Shown here: in pieces, positions 1 through 10,307 of the stretch | How the letters are laid out: every line of letters starts with the position of its first letter | How positions within the stretch are numbered: the first letter of the stretch is position 1 | DNA from: Tritrichomonas musculus | Lineage: Eukaryota; Parabasalia; Tritrichomonadida; Tritrichomonadidae | Direction of reading: 5' to 3' | DNA: 64,000 nt | NCBI GenBank assembly: GCA_039105265.1 | Contig: JAPFFF010000043.1 | Span: 1-64,000, forward strand | Notes under the pieces: generated by a model | What the model was told of the DNA's origin: nothing | Database searches by the model: none | What the model saw: only the letters and a program-made list of their open reading frames with translations | Position numbers and translations under genes: made by a program

Positions 1-83
1 AAACAGCTGGTTTGAACAACATGATATTTTGGAATGCTGATGAGCAGTTGAATAACTTGGTTAATGATGATGATTCTGAATAA
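1..83 (+). CDS. Transposase-like protein, C-terminal end only (copy 0)
   Basis: The first 83 bases encode the last 26 residues (reading from base 3) and the stop of the same 658-aa protein found in full at 1195-3171. The rest lies left of the window. The downstream DNA is the same spacer as in the other units except for a missing 11 bp, so this is the end of a further tandem copy. Confidence 0.9.
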   Translation, partial: TAGLNNMIFWNADEQLNNLVNDDDSE

Positions 84-1194
84 AAGATAATTTTTTCATT
101 TCACTTTTTATATATAGAAATATTTGAATATTTTATGACATGTCAAAAATTTTAAAAAAATATAGAACATAGGAAACTCTCGAGATATGTCGATATGCTT
201 CGAAATTAATAATATATACTCACCATAGATAGTTATTGATGATTTCAAAATCGCGGCGGAGAGTCTTTCAAAAAGTTGTGATTTTCATAACGAGTCTCCA
301 GACGTAAATGTAAAAATGTTTCAAAATTTATGGTATTATAAGAATATATATTGCAAGCATCTTAATATATATCAATTGTTATATTTTTATTAGCTTCGCT
401 TTGCATCGAGTTATTAATAAAATATATTTCAAAAATTTGATTTCTGTATTTTTGCATTAAATGTCAGAAAAAAAAATAGTTGTACCTACATAATCAGTAT
501 AACAATAATTGCATTACTGTATTGTATATGATTATAAAATTATAGGATTGTATGTTTATTGTATATAGAGTAATAACCAAAAACTCCTATCCGTGAAGAA
601 TGAGATTTTTTATATTAAGATAAAAATACAAAAAAACTCGTTACTAACAATATCGGCCAAAATTCAATATTTTTACCCAAAAATTGGTTATTTGTCTTAT
701 TATGATGTTAAAAACACGATTAAGCAAAAAAATTGCGCATTATAAGTATATATCCCGAGATAAAGCGATTTACACTATTTTTAGCCGATTTTACGATTTT
801 TTTTGGAAAAAACGATTCCAGGACAGAGCCAACGAATGACCGGTATATTACATTTATCTTAAATAGTAGTATACATTGCATTATATATTATATTAAATTT
901 TTAGAAAAATCGTCCGCCAAATTTTCGAGAAAAATCAATTACAAAATTATACTACATTTGAATAGAAATTCCTCTCAATTTTGGCAACTTTCTTTGATCA
1001 TATCTCAGTATATACGCAAAATTAGGAAAATGTTTTCTATTAAAATATTCTTATAATATGATATACTTTATTATATATTAATTTCAAAAGATTATGAGAG
1101 TTTCCTATGTTCTATAATTTTTCGTGGTCATGCTTTTTTTTCCTTTCAAATTTAAAAACCTCTGAAATTTTCAATATAGAATCATTTTTTTTTA
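84..1194. repeat. Inter-gene spacer of tandem unit (copy 0)
   Basis: Non-coding AT-rich spacer. It contains the inverted 18-mer AGAACATAGGAAACTCTC at about 164-181 and its reverse complement at 1096-1113. It differs from the later spacers by lacking 11 bp after GATGATTTCA. A 107-codon open frame at 733-1056 is repeated in the other spacers, but it is low complexity and matches no family I recognise, so I do not call it a gene. Confidence 0.7.
1182..1187 (+). promoter_or_regulatory. Initiator-like TCATTT motif
   Basis: TCATTT lies 8 to 13 bases before the ATG at 1195. This matches the trichomonad initiator consensus TCA(+1)Y(T/A) and would give an 11-nt leader, typical of these organisms. The same motif is present at the same distance in copies 2 and 3 (4281-4286 and 7380-7385). 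Confidence 0.5.
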
Positions 1195-3171
1195 ATGGCG
1201 CCTAAGCGAAATCCATCATGGTTTACTCCCGAAACAGGAGCAAAAGCAAGATCTCAGCAAACTTACGAAAAGCTCTTAGAAGACAATCAAAGATTACAAG
1301 GTGAAAATGAAAGGTTAATTTTGGAGAATACAAGGCTAAAAAGACAAATAGCAGACTTACAGAAAATTAAATTGAATATACCAGAAGACAAACAAAAAAC
1401 GATTAATATTAGTCCAATAGTATTAAGATTCATCGGCGCTACATGGGATAATATAACAAAATTTCCTCAAGGAAGACGTTATGATGGACTTCACGAATTC
1501 TTTGCACTGTTAAGCATGATGAGTCCACATTACTTCAATATTTTAAATACCAATTTATTGTTTCCAACATATAAAACTGCTTCAACATATAGAAAGCAAG
1601 CTCTCGCTAATTTAGGAATACATGACGACATTTTTAATGGCGATATACAAAATATTTTGAATATCATGTCAAGGTTTTTACCAAATAATTTTACTGGAAA
1701 AGGAGTTATCATGGTTGATGCTGCATATGTTACACCGTATGTCAAAGTAAACAAAAATGGTAGGATTGATGGCGTGCTAAATCTCAAAGAGATCGATCCA
1801 GAATTAGCAGAAACATTTATTAATGATGACAACGAATTTTTAGAATTTATTAAATTAAATTATAACTCAGTGATACAAGCAGAATTCGGTATGACATTTG
1901 CACCATTAAATCCAGAATTTAAACAGTTTCCAATTGCATGTATTCCGTCGACGTCAGGTAAGGCAACACAAGAGTTACGCGAAAAAATTGAATCGATCAT
2001 ATCACTCATGCCAAAAAACATAAGTATTATCGGATTAGGCACTGATGGTGACAACACTTATAGCATATATGCAAATATATTCATCGACAAAATTATTGGT
2101 AACTTCGAAAGATTCCTAAGTCTTGGTGCTGTTGGTATAATTAAAATATTTGCAGTATTAATTCATTTTTCAGATCCATTGCACCTGACAAAAAGAGATC
2201 GTTACAGAAAATCCTCTCTTGAAGAATTCCTAGTTTCTCCATATGATTCTTATGAAACACGGTCTGCAGAAGATTTAAAAACTATTGGAATTGCTCCTTA
2301 CTTATTGGATAACAACAAAGGACGTAAAATGGAAGATGACCTCCCAAAAAAATTGTTTACTTTACAAACAATTCAAAAAATAATTGATGACGAAGACTTT
2401 TATTTACTTTTATCAATGCTTCCTTCTACACTCTTACTAGAGGCACTATTCAGGAATTCACTAAGTCGGCAAGAGACTATTGACTATCTTTTACTTGGTG
2501 CAAGTATTGTATTGATTTATTATCTTATGCAACAATATGTCATTGAACACAACTTAAAAATTTATCGTGTGCAGCCCAATACCTATAAGAAAATGAGATG
2601 TTTCACAGATAATTGGTGTAAACAATACATATTTACTGCAATTGGAATTGCATCTCAAATAATCACTGAAGAAGCTATTGATACAGGCGCATGCAGTTCA
2701 CACTACCAAGAACACAATTTTGCAAATGTTCGGAGGCATAATAAAAAAGATGACAGCCACGTGAATTTCCAGAAATCAATGAAATACATTCTATTGGAGC
2801 ACGAATTGTACAAGAACATGCCTATTGAAGAAAAAGTTCCAGAATCACGAAGTGACAGTGGGAAGAAAATTTTTGACAACACTCCAGTTGAAGAACGTCC
2901 AATAATTTACTATCTTCGGCAAGCATTGTACCTTTGGAAGAATGTTCAAATTGTAAGAAAAATGCCATTATTGAAGTTAATCGATCCAAAGCCAAGAAAA
3001 ATGCCATTTCAAGAGTTAAGTGGGATTTTGGGGAATTTTTATGAAAAAAATCGATGTTCAATTTCTACCAAATCAACGGGCATGATAAAAACAGCTGGTT
3101 TGAACAACATGATATTTTGGAATGCTGATGAGCAGTTGAATAACTTGGTTAATGATGATGATTCTGAATAA
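1195..3171 (+). CDS. DDE-type transposase-like protein, copy 1
   Basis: 658-aa protein. Residues about 22-58 form a leucine-zipper coiled coil (LLEDNQRLQGENERLILENT). A region around 100-135 resembles the pre-catalytic helical part of P-element/THAP9-like transposases. Acidic residues sit in the strand contexts expected for an RNase H fold: D175 (MVDAAYV), D284/D286 (GTDGDN), a DPLHLTKRDRYR motif at 327-338, and E506 in QEHNFANVRR. No zinc finger is visible at the N terminus. The ATG is chosen because a TCATTT initiator lies just upstream. Assignment as a transposase is inferred from motif layout, inverted repeats and copy number; the exact superfamily is uncertain (P-like is my best guess). 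Confidence 0.6.
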   Translation: MAPKRNPSWFTPETGAKARSQQTYEKLLEDNQRLQGENERLILENTRLKRQIADLQKIKLNIPEDKQKTINISPIVLRFIGATWDNITKFPQGRRYDGLHEFFALLSMMSPHYFNILNTNLLFPTYKTASTYRKQALANLGIHDDIFNGDIQNILNIMSRFLPNNFTGKGVIMVDAAYVTPYVKVNKNGRIDGVLNLKEIDPELAETFINDDNEFLEFIKLNYNSVIQAEFGMTFAPLNPEFKQFPIACIPSTSGKATQELREKIESIISLMPKNISIIGLGTDGDNTYSIYANIFIDKIIGNFERFLSLGAVGIIKIFAVLIHFSDPLHLTKRDRYRKSSLEEFLVSPYDSYETRSAEDLKTIGIAPYLLDNNKGRKMEDDLPKKLFTLQTIQKIIDDEDFYLLLSMLPSTLLLEALFRNSLSRQETIDYLLLGASIVLIYYLMQQYVIEHNLKIYRVQPNTYKKMRCFTDNWCKQYIFTAIGIASQIITEEAIDTGACSSHYQEHNFANVRRHNKKDDSHVNFQKSMKYILLEHELYKNMPIEEKVPESRSDSGKKIFDNTPVEERPIIYYLRQALYLWKNVQIVRKMPLLKLIDPKPRKMPFQELSGILGNFYEKNRCSISTKSTGMIKTAGLNNMIFWNADEQLNNLVNDDDSE

Positions 3172-4293
3172 AAGATAATTTTTTCATTTCACTTTTTATA
3201 TATAGAAATATTTGAATATTTTATGACATGTCAAAAATTTTAAAAAAATATAGAACATAGGAAACTCTCGAGATATGTCGATATGCTTCGAAATTAATAA
3301 TATATACTCACCATAGATAGTTATTGATGATTTCAGATTTTAAGCGAAATCGCGGCGGAGAGTCTTTCAAAAAGTTGTGATTTTCATAACGAGTCTCCAG
3401 ACGTAAATGTAAAAATGTTTCAAAATTTATGGTATTATAAGAATATATATTGCAAGCATCTTAATATATATCAATTGTTATATTTTTATTAGCTTCGCTT
3501 TGCATCGAGTTATTAATAAAATATATTTCAAAAATTTGATTTCTGTATTTTTGCATTAAATGTCAGAAAAAAAAATAGTTGTACCTACATAATCAGTATA
3601 ACAATAATTGCATTACTGTATTGTATATGATTATAAAATTATAGGATTGTATGTTTATTGTATATAGAGTAATAACCAAAAACTCCTATCCGTGAAGAAT
3701 GAGATTTTTTATATTAAGATAAAAATACAAAAAAACTCGTTACTAACAATATCGGCCAAAATTCAATATTTTTACCCAAAAATTGGTTATTTGTCTTATT
3801 ATGATGTTAAAAACACGATTAAGCAAAAAAATTGCGCATTATAAGTATATATCCCGAGATAAAGCGATTTACACTATTTTTAGCCGATTTTACGATTTTT
3901 TTTGGAAAAAACGATTCCAGGACAGAGCCAACGAATGACCGGTATATTACATTTATCTTAAATAGTAGTATACATTGCATTATATATTATATTAAATTTT
4001 TAGAAAAATCGTCCGCCAAATTTTCGAGAAAAATCAATTACAAAATTATACTACATTTGAATAGAAATTCCTCTCAATTTTGGCAACTTTCTTTGATCAT
4101 ATCTCAGTATATACGCAAAATTAGGAAAATGTTTTCTATTAAAATATTCTTATAATATGATATACTTTATTATATATTAATTTCAAAAGATTATGAGAGT
4201 TTCCTATGTTCTATAATTTTTCGTGGTCATGCTTTTTTTTCCTTTCAAATTTAAAAACCTCTGAAATTTTCAATATAGAATCATTTTTTTTTA
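3172..4293. repeat. Inter-gene spacer of tandem unit (copy 1)
   Basis: 1,122-bp AT-rich spacer between copies 1 and 2. It carries AGAACATAGGAAACTCTC at 3252-3269 and its complement at 4195-4212. The two ends share further similarity (GAAATTAATA), so this spacer itself looks like an element with about 50-bp imperfect inverted ends. No convincing gene is seen. Confidence 0.7.
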
Positions 4294-6368
4294 ATGGCGC
4301 CTAAGCGAAATCCATCATGGTTTACTCCCGAAACAGGAGCAAAAGCAAGATCTCAGCAAACTTACGAAAAGCTCTTAGAAGACAATCAAAGATTACAAGG
4401 TGAAAATGAAAGGTTAATTTTGGAGAATACAAGGCTAAAAAGACAAATAGCAGACTTACAGAAAATTAAATTGAATATACCAGAAGACAAACAAAAAACG
4501 ATTAATATTAGTCCAATAGTATTAAGATTCATCGGCGCTACATGGGATAATATAACAAAATTTCCTCAAGGAAGACGTTATGATGGACTTCACGAATTCT
4601 TTGCACTGTTAAGCATGATGAGTCCACATTACTTCAATATTTTAAATACCAATTTATTGTTTCCAACATATAAAACTGCTTCAACATATAGAAAGCAAGC
4701 TCTCGCTAATTTAGGAATACATGACGACATTTTTAATGGCGATATACAAAATATTTTGAATATCATGTCAAGGTTTTTACCAAATAATTTTACTGGAAAA
4801 GGAGTTATCATGGTTGATGCTGCATATGTTACACCGTATGTCAAAGTAAACAAAAATGGTAGGATTGATGGCGTGCTAAATCTCAAAGAGATCGATCCAG
4901 AATTAGCAGAAACATTTATTAATGATGACAACGAATTTTTAGAATTTATTAAATTAAATTATAACTCAGTGATACAAGCAGAATTCGGTATGACATTTGC
5001 ACCATTAAATCCAGAATTTAAACAGTTTCCAATTGCATGTATTCCGTCGACGTCAGGTAAGGCAACACAAGAGTTACGCGAAAAAATTGAATCGATCATA
5101 TCACTCATGCCAAAAAACATAAGTATTATCGGATTAGGCACTGATGGTGACAACACTTATAGCATATATGCAAATATATTCATCGACAAAATTATTGGTA
5201 ACTTCGAAAGATTCCTAAGTCTTGGTGCTGTTGGTATAATTAAAATATTTGCAGTATTAATTCATTTTTCAGATCCATTGCACCTGACAAAAAGAGATCG
5301 TTACAGAAAATCCTCTCTTGAAGAATTCCTAGTTTCTCCATATGATTCTTATGAAACACGGTCTGCAGAAGATTTAAAAACTATTGGAATTGCTCCTTAC
5401 TTATTGGATAACAACAAAGGACGTAAAATGGAAGATGACCTCCCAAAAAAATTGTTTACTTTACAAACAATTCAAAAAATAATTGATGACGAAGACTTTT
5501 ATTTACTTTTATCAATGCTTCCTTCTACACTCTTACTAGAGGCACTATTCAGGAATTCACTAAGTCGGCAAGAGACTATTGACTATCTTTTACTTGGTGC
5601 AAGTATTGTATTGATTTATTATCTTATGCAACAATATGTCATTGAACACAACTTAAAAATTTATCGTGTGCAGCCCAATACCTATAAGAAAATGAGATGT
5701 TTCACAGATAATTGGTGTAAACAATACATATTTACTGCAATTGGAATTGCATCTCAAATAATCACTGAAGAAGCTATTGATACAGGCGCATGCAGTTCAC
5801 ACTACCAAGAACACAATTTTGCAAATGTTCGGAGGCATAATAAAAAAGATGACAGCCACGTGAATTTCCAGAAATCAATGAAATACATTCTATTGGAGCA
5901 CGAATTGTACAAGAACATGCCTATTGAAGAAAAAGTTCCAGAATCACGAAGTGACAGTGGGAAGAAAATTTTTGACAACACTCCAGTTGAAGAACGTCCA
6001 ATAATTTACTATCTTCGGCAAGCATTGTACCTTTGGAAGAATGTTCAAATTGTAAGAAAAATGCCATTATTGAAGTTAATCGATCCAAAGCCAAGAAAAA
6101 TGCCATTTCAAGAGTTAAGTGGGATTTTGGGGAATTTTTATGAAAAAAATCGATGTTCAATTTCTACCAAATCAACGGGCATGATAAAAACAGCTGGTTT
6201 GAACAACATGATATTTTGGAATGCTGATGAGCAGTTGAATAACTTGGTTAATGATGATGATTCTGAATAAAAGATAATTTTTTCATTTCACTTTTTATAT
6301 ATAGAAATATTTGAATATTTTATGACATGTCAAAAATTTTAAAAAAATATAGAACATAGGAAACTCTC
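4195..6368 (+). mobile_element. Candidate DNA transposon with inverted repeats, copy 2
   Basis: Second inverted-repeat-bounded coding segment, shifted exactly 3,099 bp from copy 1. I see no difference from copy 1 between the repeats. Confidence 0.6.
4294..6270 (+). CDS. DDE-type transposase-like protein, copy 2
   Basis: 658 aa, identical in sequence to the product at 1195-3171, including the coiled coil (about 22-58), D175, D284/D286, the DPLH motif at 327-330 and E506. The TCATTT initiator-like motif lies at 4281-4286. All three copies have an intact frame, so they may all be expressed. See copy 1 for the family argument. Confidence 0.6.
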   Translation: MAPKRNPSWFTPETGAKARSQQTYEKLLEDNQRLQGENERLILENTRLKRQIADLQKIKLNIPEDKQKTINISPIVLRFIGATWDNITKFPQGRRYDGLHEFFALLSMMSPHYFNILNTNLLFPTYKTASTYRKQALANLGIHDDIFNGDIQNILNIMSRFLPNNFTGKGVIMVDAAYVTPYVKVNKNGRIDGVLNLKEIDPELAETFINDDNEFLEFIKLNYNSVIQAEFGMTFAPLNPEFKQFPIACIPSTSGKATQELREKIESIISLMPKNISIIGLGTDGDNTYSIYANIFIDKIIGNFERFLSLGAVGIIKIFAVLIHFSDPLHLTKRDRYRKSSLEEFLVSPYDSYETRSAEDLKTIGIAPYLLDNNKGRKMEDDLPKKLFTLQTIQKIIDDEDFYLLLSMLPSTLLLEALFRNSLSRQETIDYLLLGASIVLIYYLMQQYVIEHNLKIYRVQPNTYKKMRCFTDNWCKQYIFTAIGIASQIITEEAIDTGACSSHYQEHNFANVRRHNKKDDSHVNFQKSMKYILLEHELYKNMPIEEKVPESRSDSGKKIFDNTPVEERPIIYYLRQALYLWKNVQIVRKMPLLKLIDPKPRKMPFQELSGILGNFYEKNRCSISTKSTGMIKTAGLNNMIFWNADEQLNNLVNDDDSE

Positions 6369-7392
6369 GAGATATGTCGATATGCTTCGAAATTAATAAT
6401 ATATACTCACCATAGATAGTTATTGATGATTTCAGATTTTAAGCGAAATCGCGGCGGAGAGTCTTTCAAAAAGTTGTGATTTTCATAACGAGTCTCCAGA
6501 CGTAAATGTAAAAATGTTTCAAAATTTATGGTATTATAAGAATATATATTGCAAGCATCTTAATATATATCAATTGTTATATTTTTATTAGCTTCGCTTT
6601 GCATCGAGTTATTAATAAAATATATTTCAAAAATTTGATTTCTGTATTTTTGCATTAAATGTCAGAAAAAAAAATAGTTGTACCTACATAATCAGTATAA
6701 CAATAATTGCATTACTGTATTGTATATGATTATAAAATTATAGGATTGTATGTTTATTGTATATAGAGTAATAACCAAAAACTCCTATCCGTGAAGAATG
6801 AGATTTTTTATATTAAGATAAAAATACAAAAAAACTCGTTACTAACAATATCGGCCAAAATTCAATATTTTTACCCAAAAATTGGTTATTTGTCTTATTA
6901 TGATGTTAAAAACACGATTAAGCAAAAAAATTGCGCATTATAAGTATATATCCCGAGATAAAGCGATTTACACTATTTTTAGCCGATTTTACGATTTTTT
7001 TTGGAAAAAACGATTCCAGGACAGAGCCAACGAATGACCGGTATATTACATTTATCTTAAATAGTAGTATACATTGCATTATATATTATATTAAATTTTT
7101 AGAAAAATCGTCCGCCAAATTTTCGAGAAAAATCAATTACAAAATTATACTACATTTGAATAGAAATTCCTCTCAATTTTGGCAACTTTCTTTGATCATA
7201 TCTCAGTATATACGCAAAATTAGGAAAATGTTTTCTATTAAAATATTCTTATAATATGATATACTTTATTATATATTAATTTCAAAAGATTATGAGAGTT
7301 TCCTATGTTCTATAATTTTTCGTGGTCATGCTTTTTTTTCCTTTCAAATTTAAAAACCTCTGAAATTTTCAATATAGAATCATTTTTTTTTA
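6271..7392. repeat. Inter-gene spacer of tandem unit (copy 2)
   Basis: Same 1,122-bp spacer as between copies 1 and 2, same length. Inverted 18-mers occur at 6351-6368 and 7294-7311. No gene is supported. Confidence 0.7.
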
Positions 7393-9467
7393 ATGGCGCC
7401 TAAGCGAAATCCATCATGGTTTACTCCCGAAACAGGAGCAAAAGCAAGATCTCAGCAAACTTACGAAAAGCTCTTAGAAGACAATCAAAGATTACAAGGT
7501 GAAAATGAAAGGTTAATTTTGGAGAATACAAGGCTAAAAAGACAAATAGCAGACTTACAGAAAATTAAATTGAATATACCAGAAGACAAACAAAAAACGA
7601 TTAATATTAGTCCAATAGTATTAAGATTCATCGGCGCTACATGGGATAATATAACAAAATTTCCTCAAGGAAGACGTTATGATGGACTTCACGAATTCTT
7701 TGCACTGTTAAGCATGATGAGTCCACATTACTTCAATATTTTAAATACCAATTTATTGTTTCCAACATATAAAACTGCTTCAACATATAGAAAGCAAGCT
7801 CTCGCTAATTTAGGAATACATGACGACATTTTTAATGGCGATATACAAAATATTTTGAATATCATGTCAAGGTTTTTACCAAATAATTTTACTGGAAAAG
7901 GAGTTATCATGGTTGATGCTGCATATGTTACACCGTATGTCAAAGTAAACAAAAATGGTAGGATTGATGGCGTGCTAAATCTCAAAGAGATCGATCCAGA
8001 ATTAGCAGAAACATTTATTAATGATGACAACGAATTTTTAGAATTTATTAAATTAAATTATAACTCAGTGATACAAGCAGAATTCGGTATGACATTTGCA
8101 CCATTAAATCCAGAATTTAAACAGTTTCCAATTGCATGTATTCCGTCGACGTCAGGTAAGGCAACACAAGAGTTACGCGAAAAAATTGAATCGATCATAT
8201 CACTCATGCCAAAAAACATAAGTATTATCGGATTAGGCACTGATGGTGACAACACTTATAGCATATATGCAAATATATTCATCGACAAAATTATTGGTAA
8301 CTTCGAAAGATTCCTAAGTCTTGGTGCTGTTGGTATAATTAAAATATTTGCAGTATTAATTCATTTTTCAGATCCATTGCACCTGACAAAAAGAGATCGT
8401 TACAGAAAATCCTCTCTTGAAGAATTCCTAGTTTCTCCATATGATTCTTATGAAACACGGTCTGCAGAAGATTTAAAAACTATTGGAATTGCTCCTTACT
8501 TATTGGATAACAACAAAGGACGTAAAATGGAAGATGACCTCCCAAAAAAATTGTTTACTTTACAAACAATTCAAAAAATAATTGATGACGAAGACTTTTA
8601 TTTACTTTTATCAATGCTTCCTTCTACACTCTTACTAGAGGCACTATTCAGGAATTCACTAAGTCGGCAAGAGACTATTGACTATCTTTTACTTGGTGCA
8701 AGTATTGTATTGATTTATTATCTTATGCAACAATATGTCATTGAACACAACTTAAAAATTTATCGTGTGCAGCCCAATACCTATAAGAAAATGAGATGTT
8801 TCACAGATAATTGGTGTAAACAATACATATTTACTGCAATTGGAATTGCATCTCAAATAATCACTGAAGAAGCTATTGATACAGGCGCATGCAGTTCACA
8901 CTACCAAGAACACAATTTTGCAAATGTTCGGAGGCATAATAAAAAAGATGACAGCCACGTGAATTTCCAGAAATCAATGAAATACATTCTATTGGAGCAC
9001 GAATTGTACAAGAACATGCCTATTGAAGAAAAAGTTCCAGAATCACGAAGTGACAGTGGGAAGAAAATTTTTGACAACACTCCAGTTGAAGAACGTCCAA
9101 TAATTTACTATCTTCGGCAAGCATTGTACCTTTGGAAGAATGTTCAAATTGTAAGAAAAATGCCATTATTGAAGTTAATCGATCCAAAGCCAAGAAAAAT
9201 GCCATTTCAAGAGTTAAGTGGGATTTTGGGGAATTTTTATGAAAAAAATCGATGTTCAATTTCTACCAAATCAACGGGCATGATAAAAACAGCTGGTTTG
9301 AACAACATGATATTTTGGAATGCTGATGAGCAGTTGAATAACTTGGTTAATGATGATGATTCTGAATAAAAGATAATTTTTTCATTTCACTTTTTATATA
9401 TAGAAATATTTGAATATTTTATGACATGTCAAAAATTTTAAAAAAATATAGAACATAGGAAACTCTC
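7294..9467 (+). mobile_element. Candidate DNA transposon with inverted repeats, copy 3
   Basis: Third inverted-repeat-bounded coding segment, again shifted exactly 3,099 bp. It is followed by the last, shortened spacer of the array. Confidence 0.6.
7393..9369 (+). CDS. DDE-type transposase-like protein, copy 3
   Basis: 658 aa, identical to copies 1 and 2, with the same coiled coil and acidic residues and the same TCATTT motif at 7380-7385. This is the last complete copy; the array stops 938 bp downstream. Confidence 0.6.
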   Translation: MAPKRNPSWFTPETGAKARSQQTYEKLLEDNQRLQGENERLILENTRLKRQIADLQKIKLNIPEDKQKTINISPIVLRFIGATWDNITKFPQGRRYDGLHEFFALLSMMSPHYFNILNTNLLFPTYKTASTYRKQALANLGIHDDIFNGDIQNILNIMSRFLPNNFTGKGVIMVDAAYVTPYVKVNKNGRIDGVLNLKEIDPELAETFINDDNEFLEFIKLNYNSVIQAEFGMTFAPLNPEFKQFPIACIPSTSGKATQELREKIESIISLMPKNISIIGLGTDGDNTYSIYANIFIDKIIGNFERFLSLGAVGIIKIFAVLIHFSDPLHLTKRDRYRKSSLEEFLVSPYDSYETRSAEDLKTIGIAPYLLDNNKGRKMEDDLPKKLFTLQTIQKIIDDEDFYLLLSMLPSTLLLEALFRNSLSRQETIDYLLLGASIVLIYYLMQQYVIEHNLKIYRVQPNTYKKMRCFTDNWCKQYIFTAIGIASQIITEEAIDTGACSSHYQEHNFANVRRHNKKDDSHVNFQKSMKYILLEHELYKNMPIEEKVPESRSDSGKKIFDNTPVEERPIIYYLRQALYLWKNVQIVRKMPLLKLIDPKPRKMPFQELSGILGNFYEKNRCSISTKSTGMIKTAGLNNMIFWNADEQLNNLVNDDDSE

Positions 9468-10307
9468 GAGATATGTCGATATGCTTCGAAATTAATAATA
9501 TATACTCACCATAGATAGTTATTGATGATTTCAGATTTTAAGCGAAATCGCGGCGGAGAGTCTTTCAAAAAGTTGTGATTTTCATAACGAGTCTCCAGAC
9601 GTAAATGTAAAAATGTTTCAAAATTTATGGTATTATAAGAATATATATTGCAAGCATCTTAATATATATCAATTGTTATATTTTTATTAGCTTCGCTTTG
9701 CATCGAGTTATTAATAAAATATATTTCAAAAATTTGATTTCTGTATTTTTGCATTAAATGTCAGAAAAAAAAATAGTTGTACCTACATAATCAGTATAAC
9801 AATAATTGCATTACTGTATTGTATATGATTATAAAATTATAGGATTGTATGTTTATTGTATATAGAGTAATAACCAAAAACTCCTATCCGTGAAGAATGA
9901 GATTTTTTATATTAAGATAAAAATACAAAAAAACTCGTTACTAACAATATCGGCCAAAATTCAATATTTTTACCCAAAAATTGGTTATTTGTCTTATTAT
10001 GATGTTAAAAACACGATTAAGCAAAAAAATTGCGCATTATAAGTATATATCCCGAGATAAAGCGATTTACACTATTTTTAGCCGATTTTACGATTTTTTT
10101 TGGAAAAAACGATTCCAGGACAGAGCCAACGAATGCAAAATTATACTACATTTGAATAGAAATTCCTCTCAATTTTGGCAACTTTCTTTGATCATATCTC
10201 AGTATATACGCAAAATTAGGAAAATGTTTTCTATTAAAATATTCTTATAATATGATATACTTTATTATATATTAATTTCAAAAGATTATGAGAGTTTCCT
10301 ATGTTCT
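9370..10307. repeat. Terminal spacer of tandem array, shortened
   Basis: Same spacer as in the other units but with an internal deletion of about 103 bp near 10,135 (after CAACGAATG). It ends at 10,307 with GAGAGTTTCCTATGTTCT (10,290-10,307). The next base starts ankyrin-coding DNA, so 10,307 is a true right border of the inserted repeat. Confidence 0.75.

Larger units (their letters stand above)
1096..3269 (+). mobile_element. Candidate DNA transposon with inverted repeats, copy 1
   Basis: The coding region is bracketed by a perfect 21-bp inverted repeat at 1096-1116 and 3249-3269 (core GAGTTTCCTATGTTCTATA and its complement). Weaker similarity continues outward into the spacer on both sides, so the repeats could equally be the ends of the 0.96-kb spacer segment. 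The junction at 10,307 lies inside this repeat, which supports it being a real element terminus. The family is unproven; the encoded protein has a DDE-like layout. No target duplication can be assigned inside the tandem array. Confidence 0.6.
1..10307 (+). repeat. Tandem array of a 3,099-bp transposase-bearing unit
   Basis: The same unit recurs head to tail: coding starts lie at 1195, 4294 and 7393, exactly 3,099 bp apart, and the tail of an earlier copy occupies the first bases of the window. The three coding regions translate identically and the spacers are almost identical. Only the edge copies differ: the first spacer lacks 11 bp (near 247) and the last lacks about 103 bp (near 10,135). 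The array ends at 10,307 inside a terminal-repeat sequence, after which ankyrin-repeat DNA begins at once. The near-identity implies recent amplification, homogenisation, or an assembly effect from a long tandem repeat. Confidence 0.95.

Noticed and set aside
733-1056. 107-codon frame in the tandem spacer (and its copies at 3832 and 6931)
   Set aside because: It is conserved only because the whole unit is duplicated. Composition is Ile/Phe/Lys low complexity, there is no family, and the last unit has a deletion in it.
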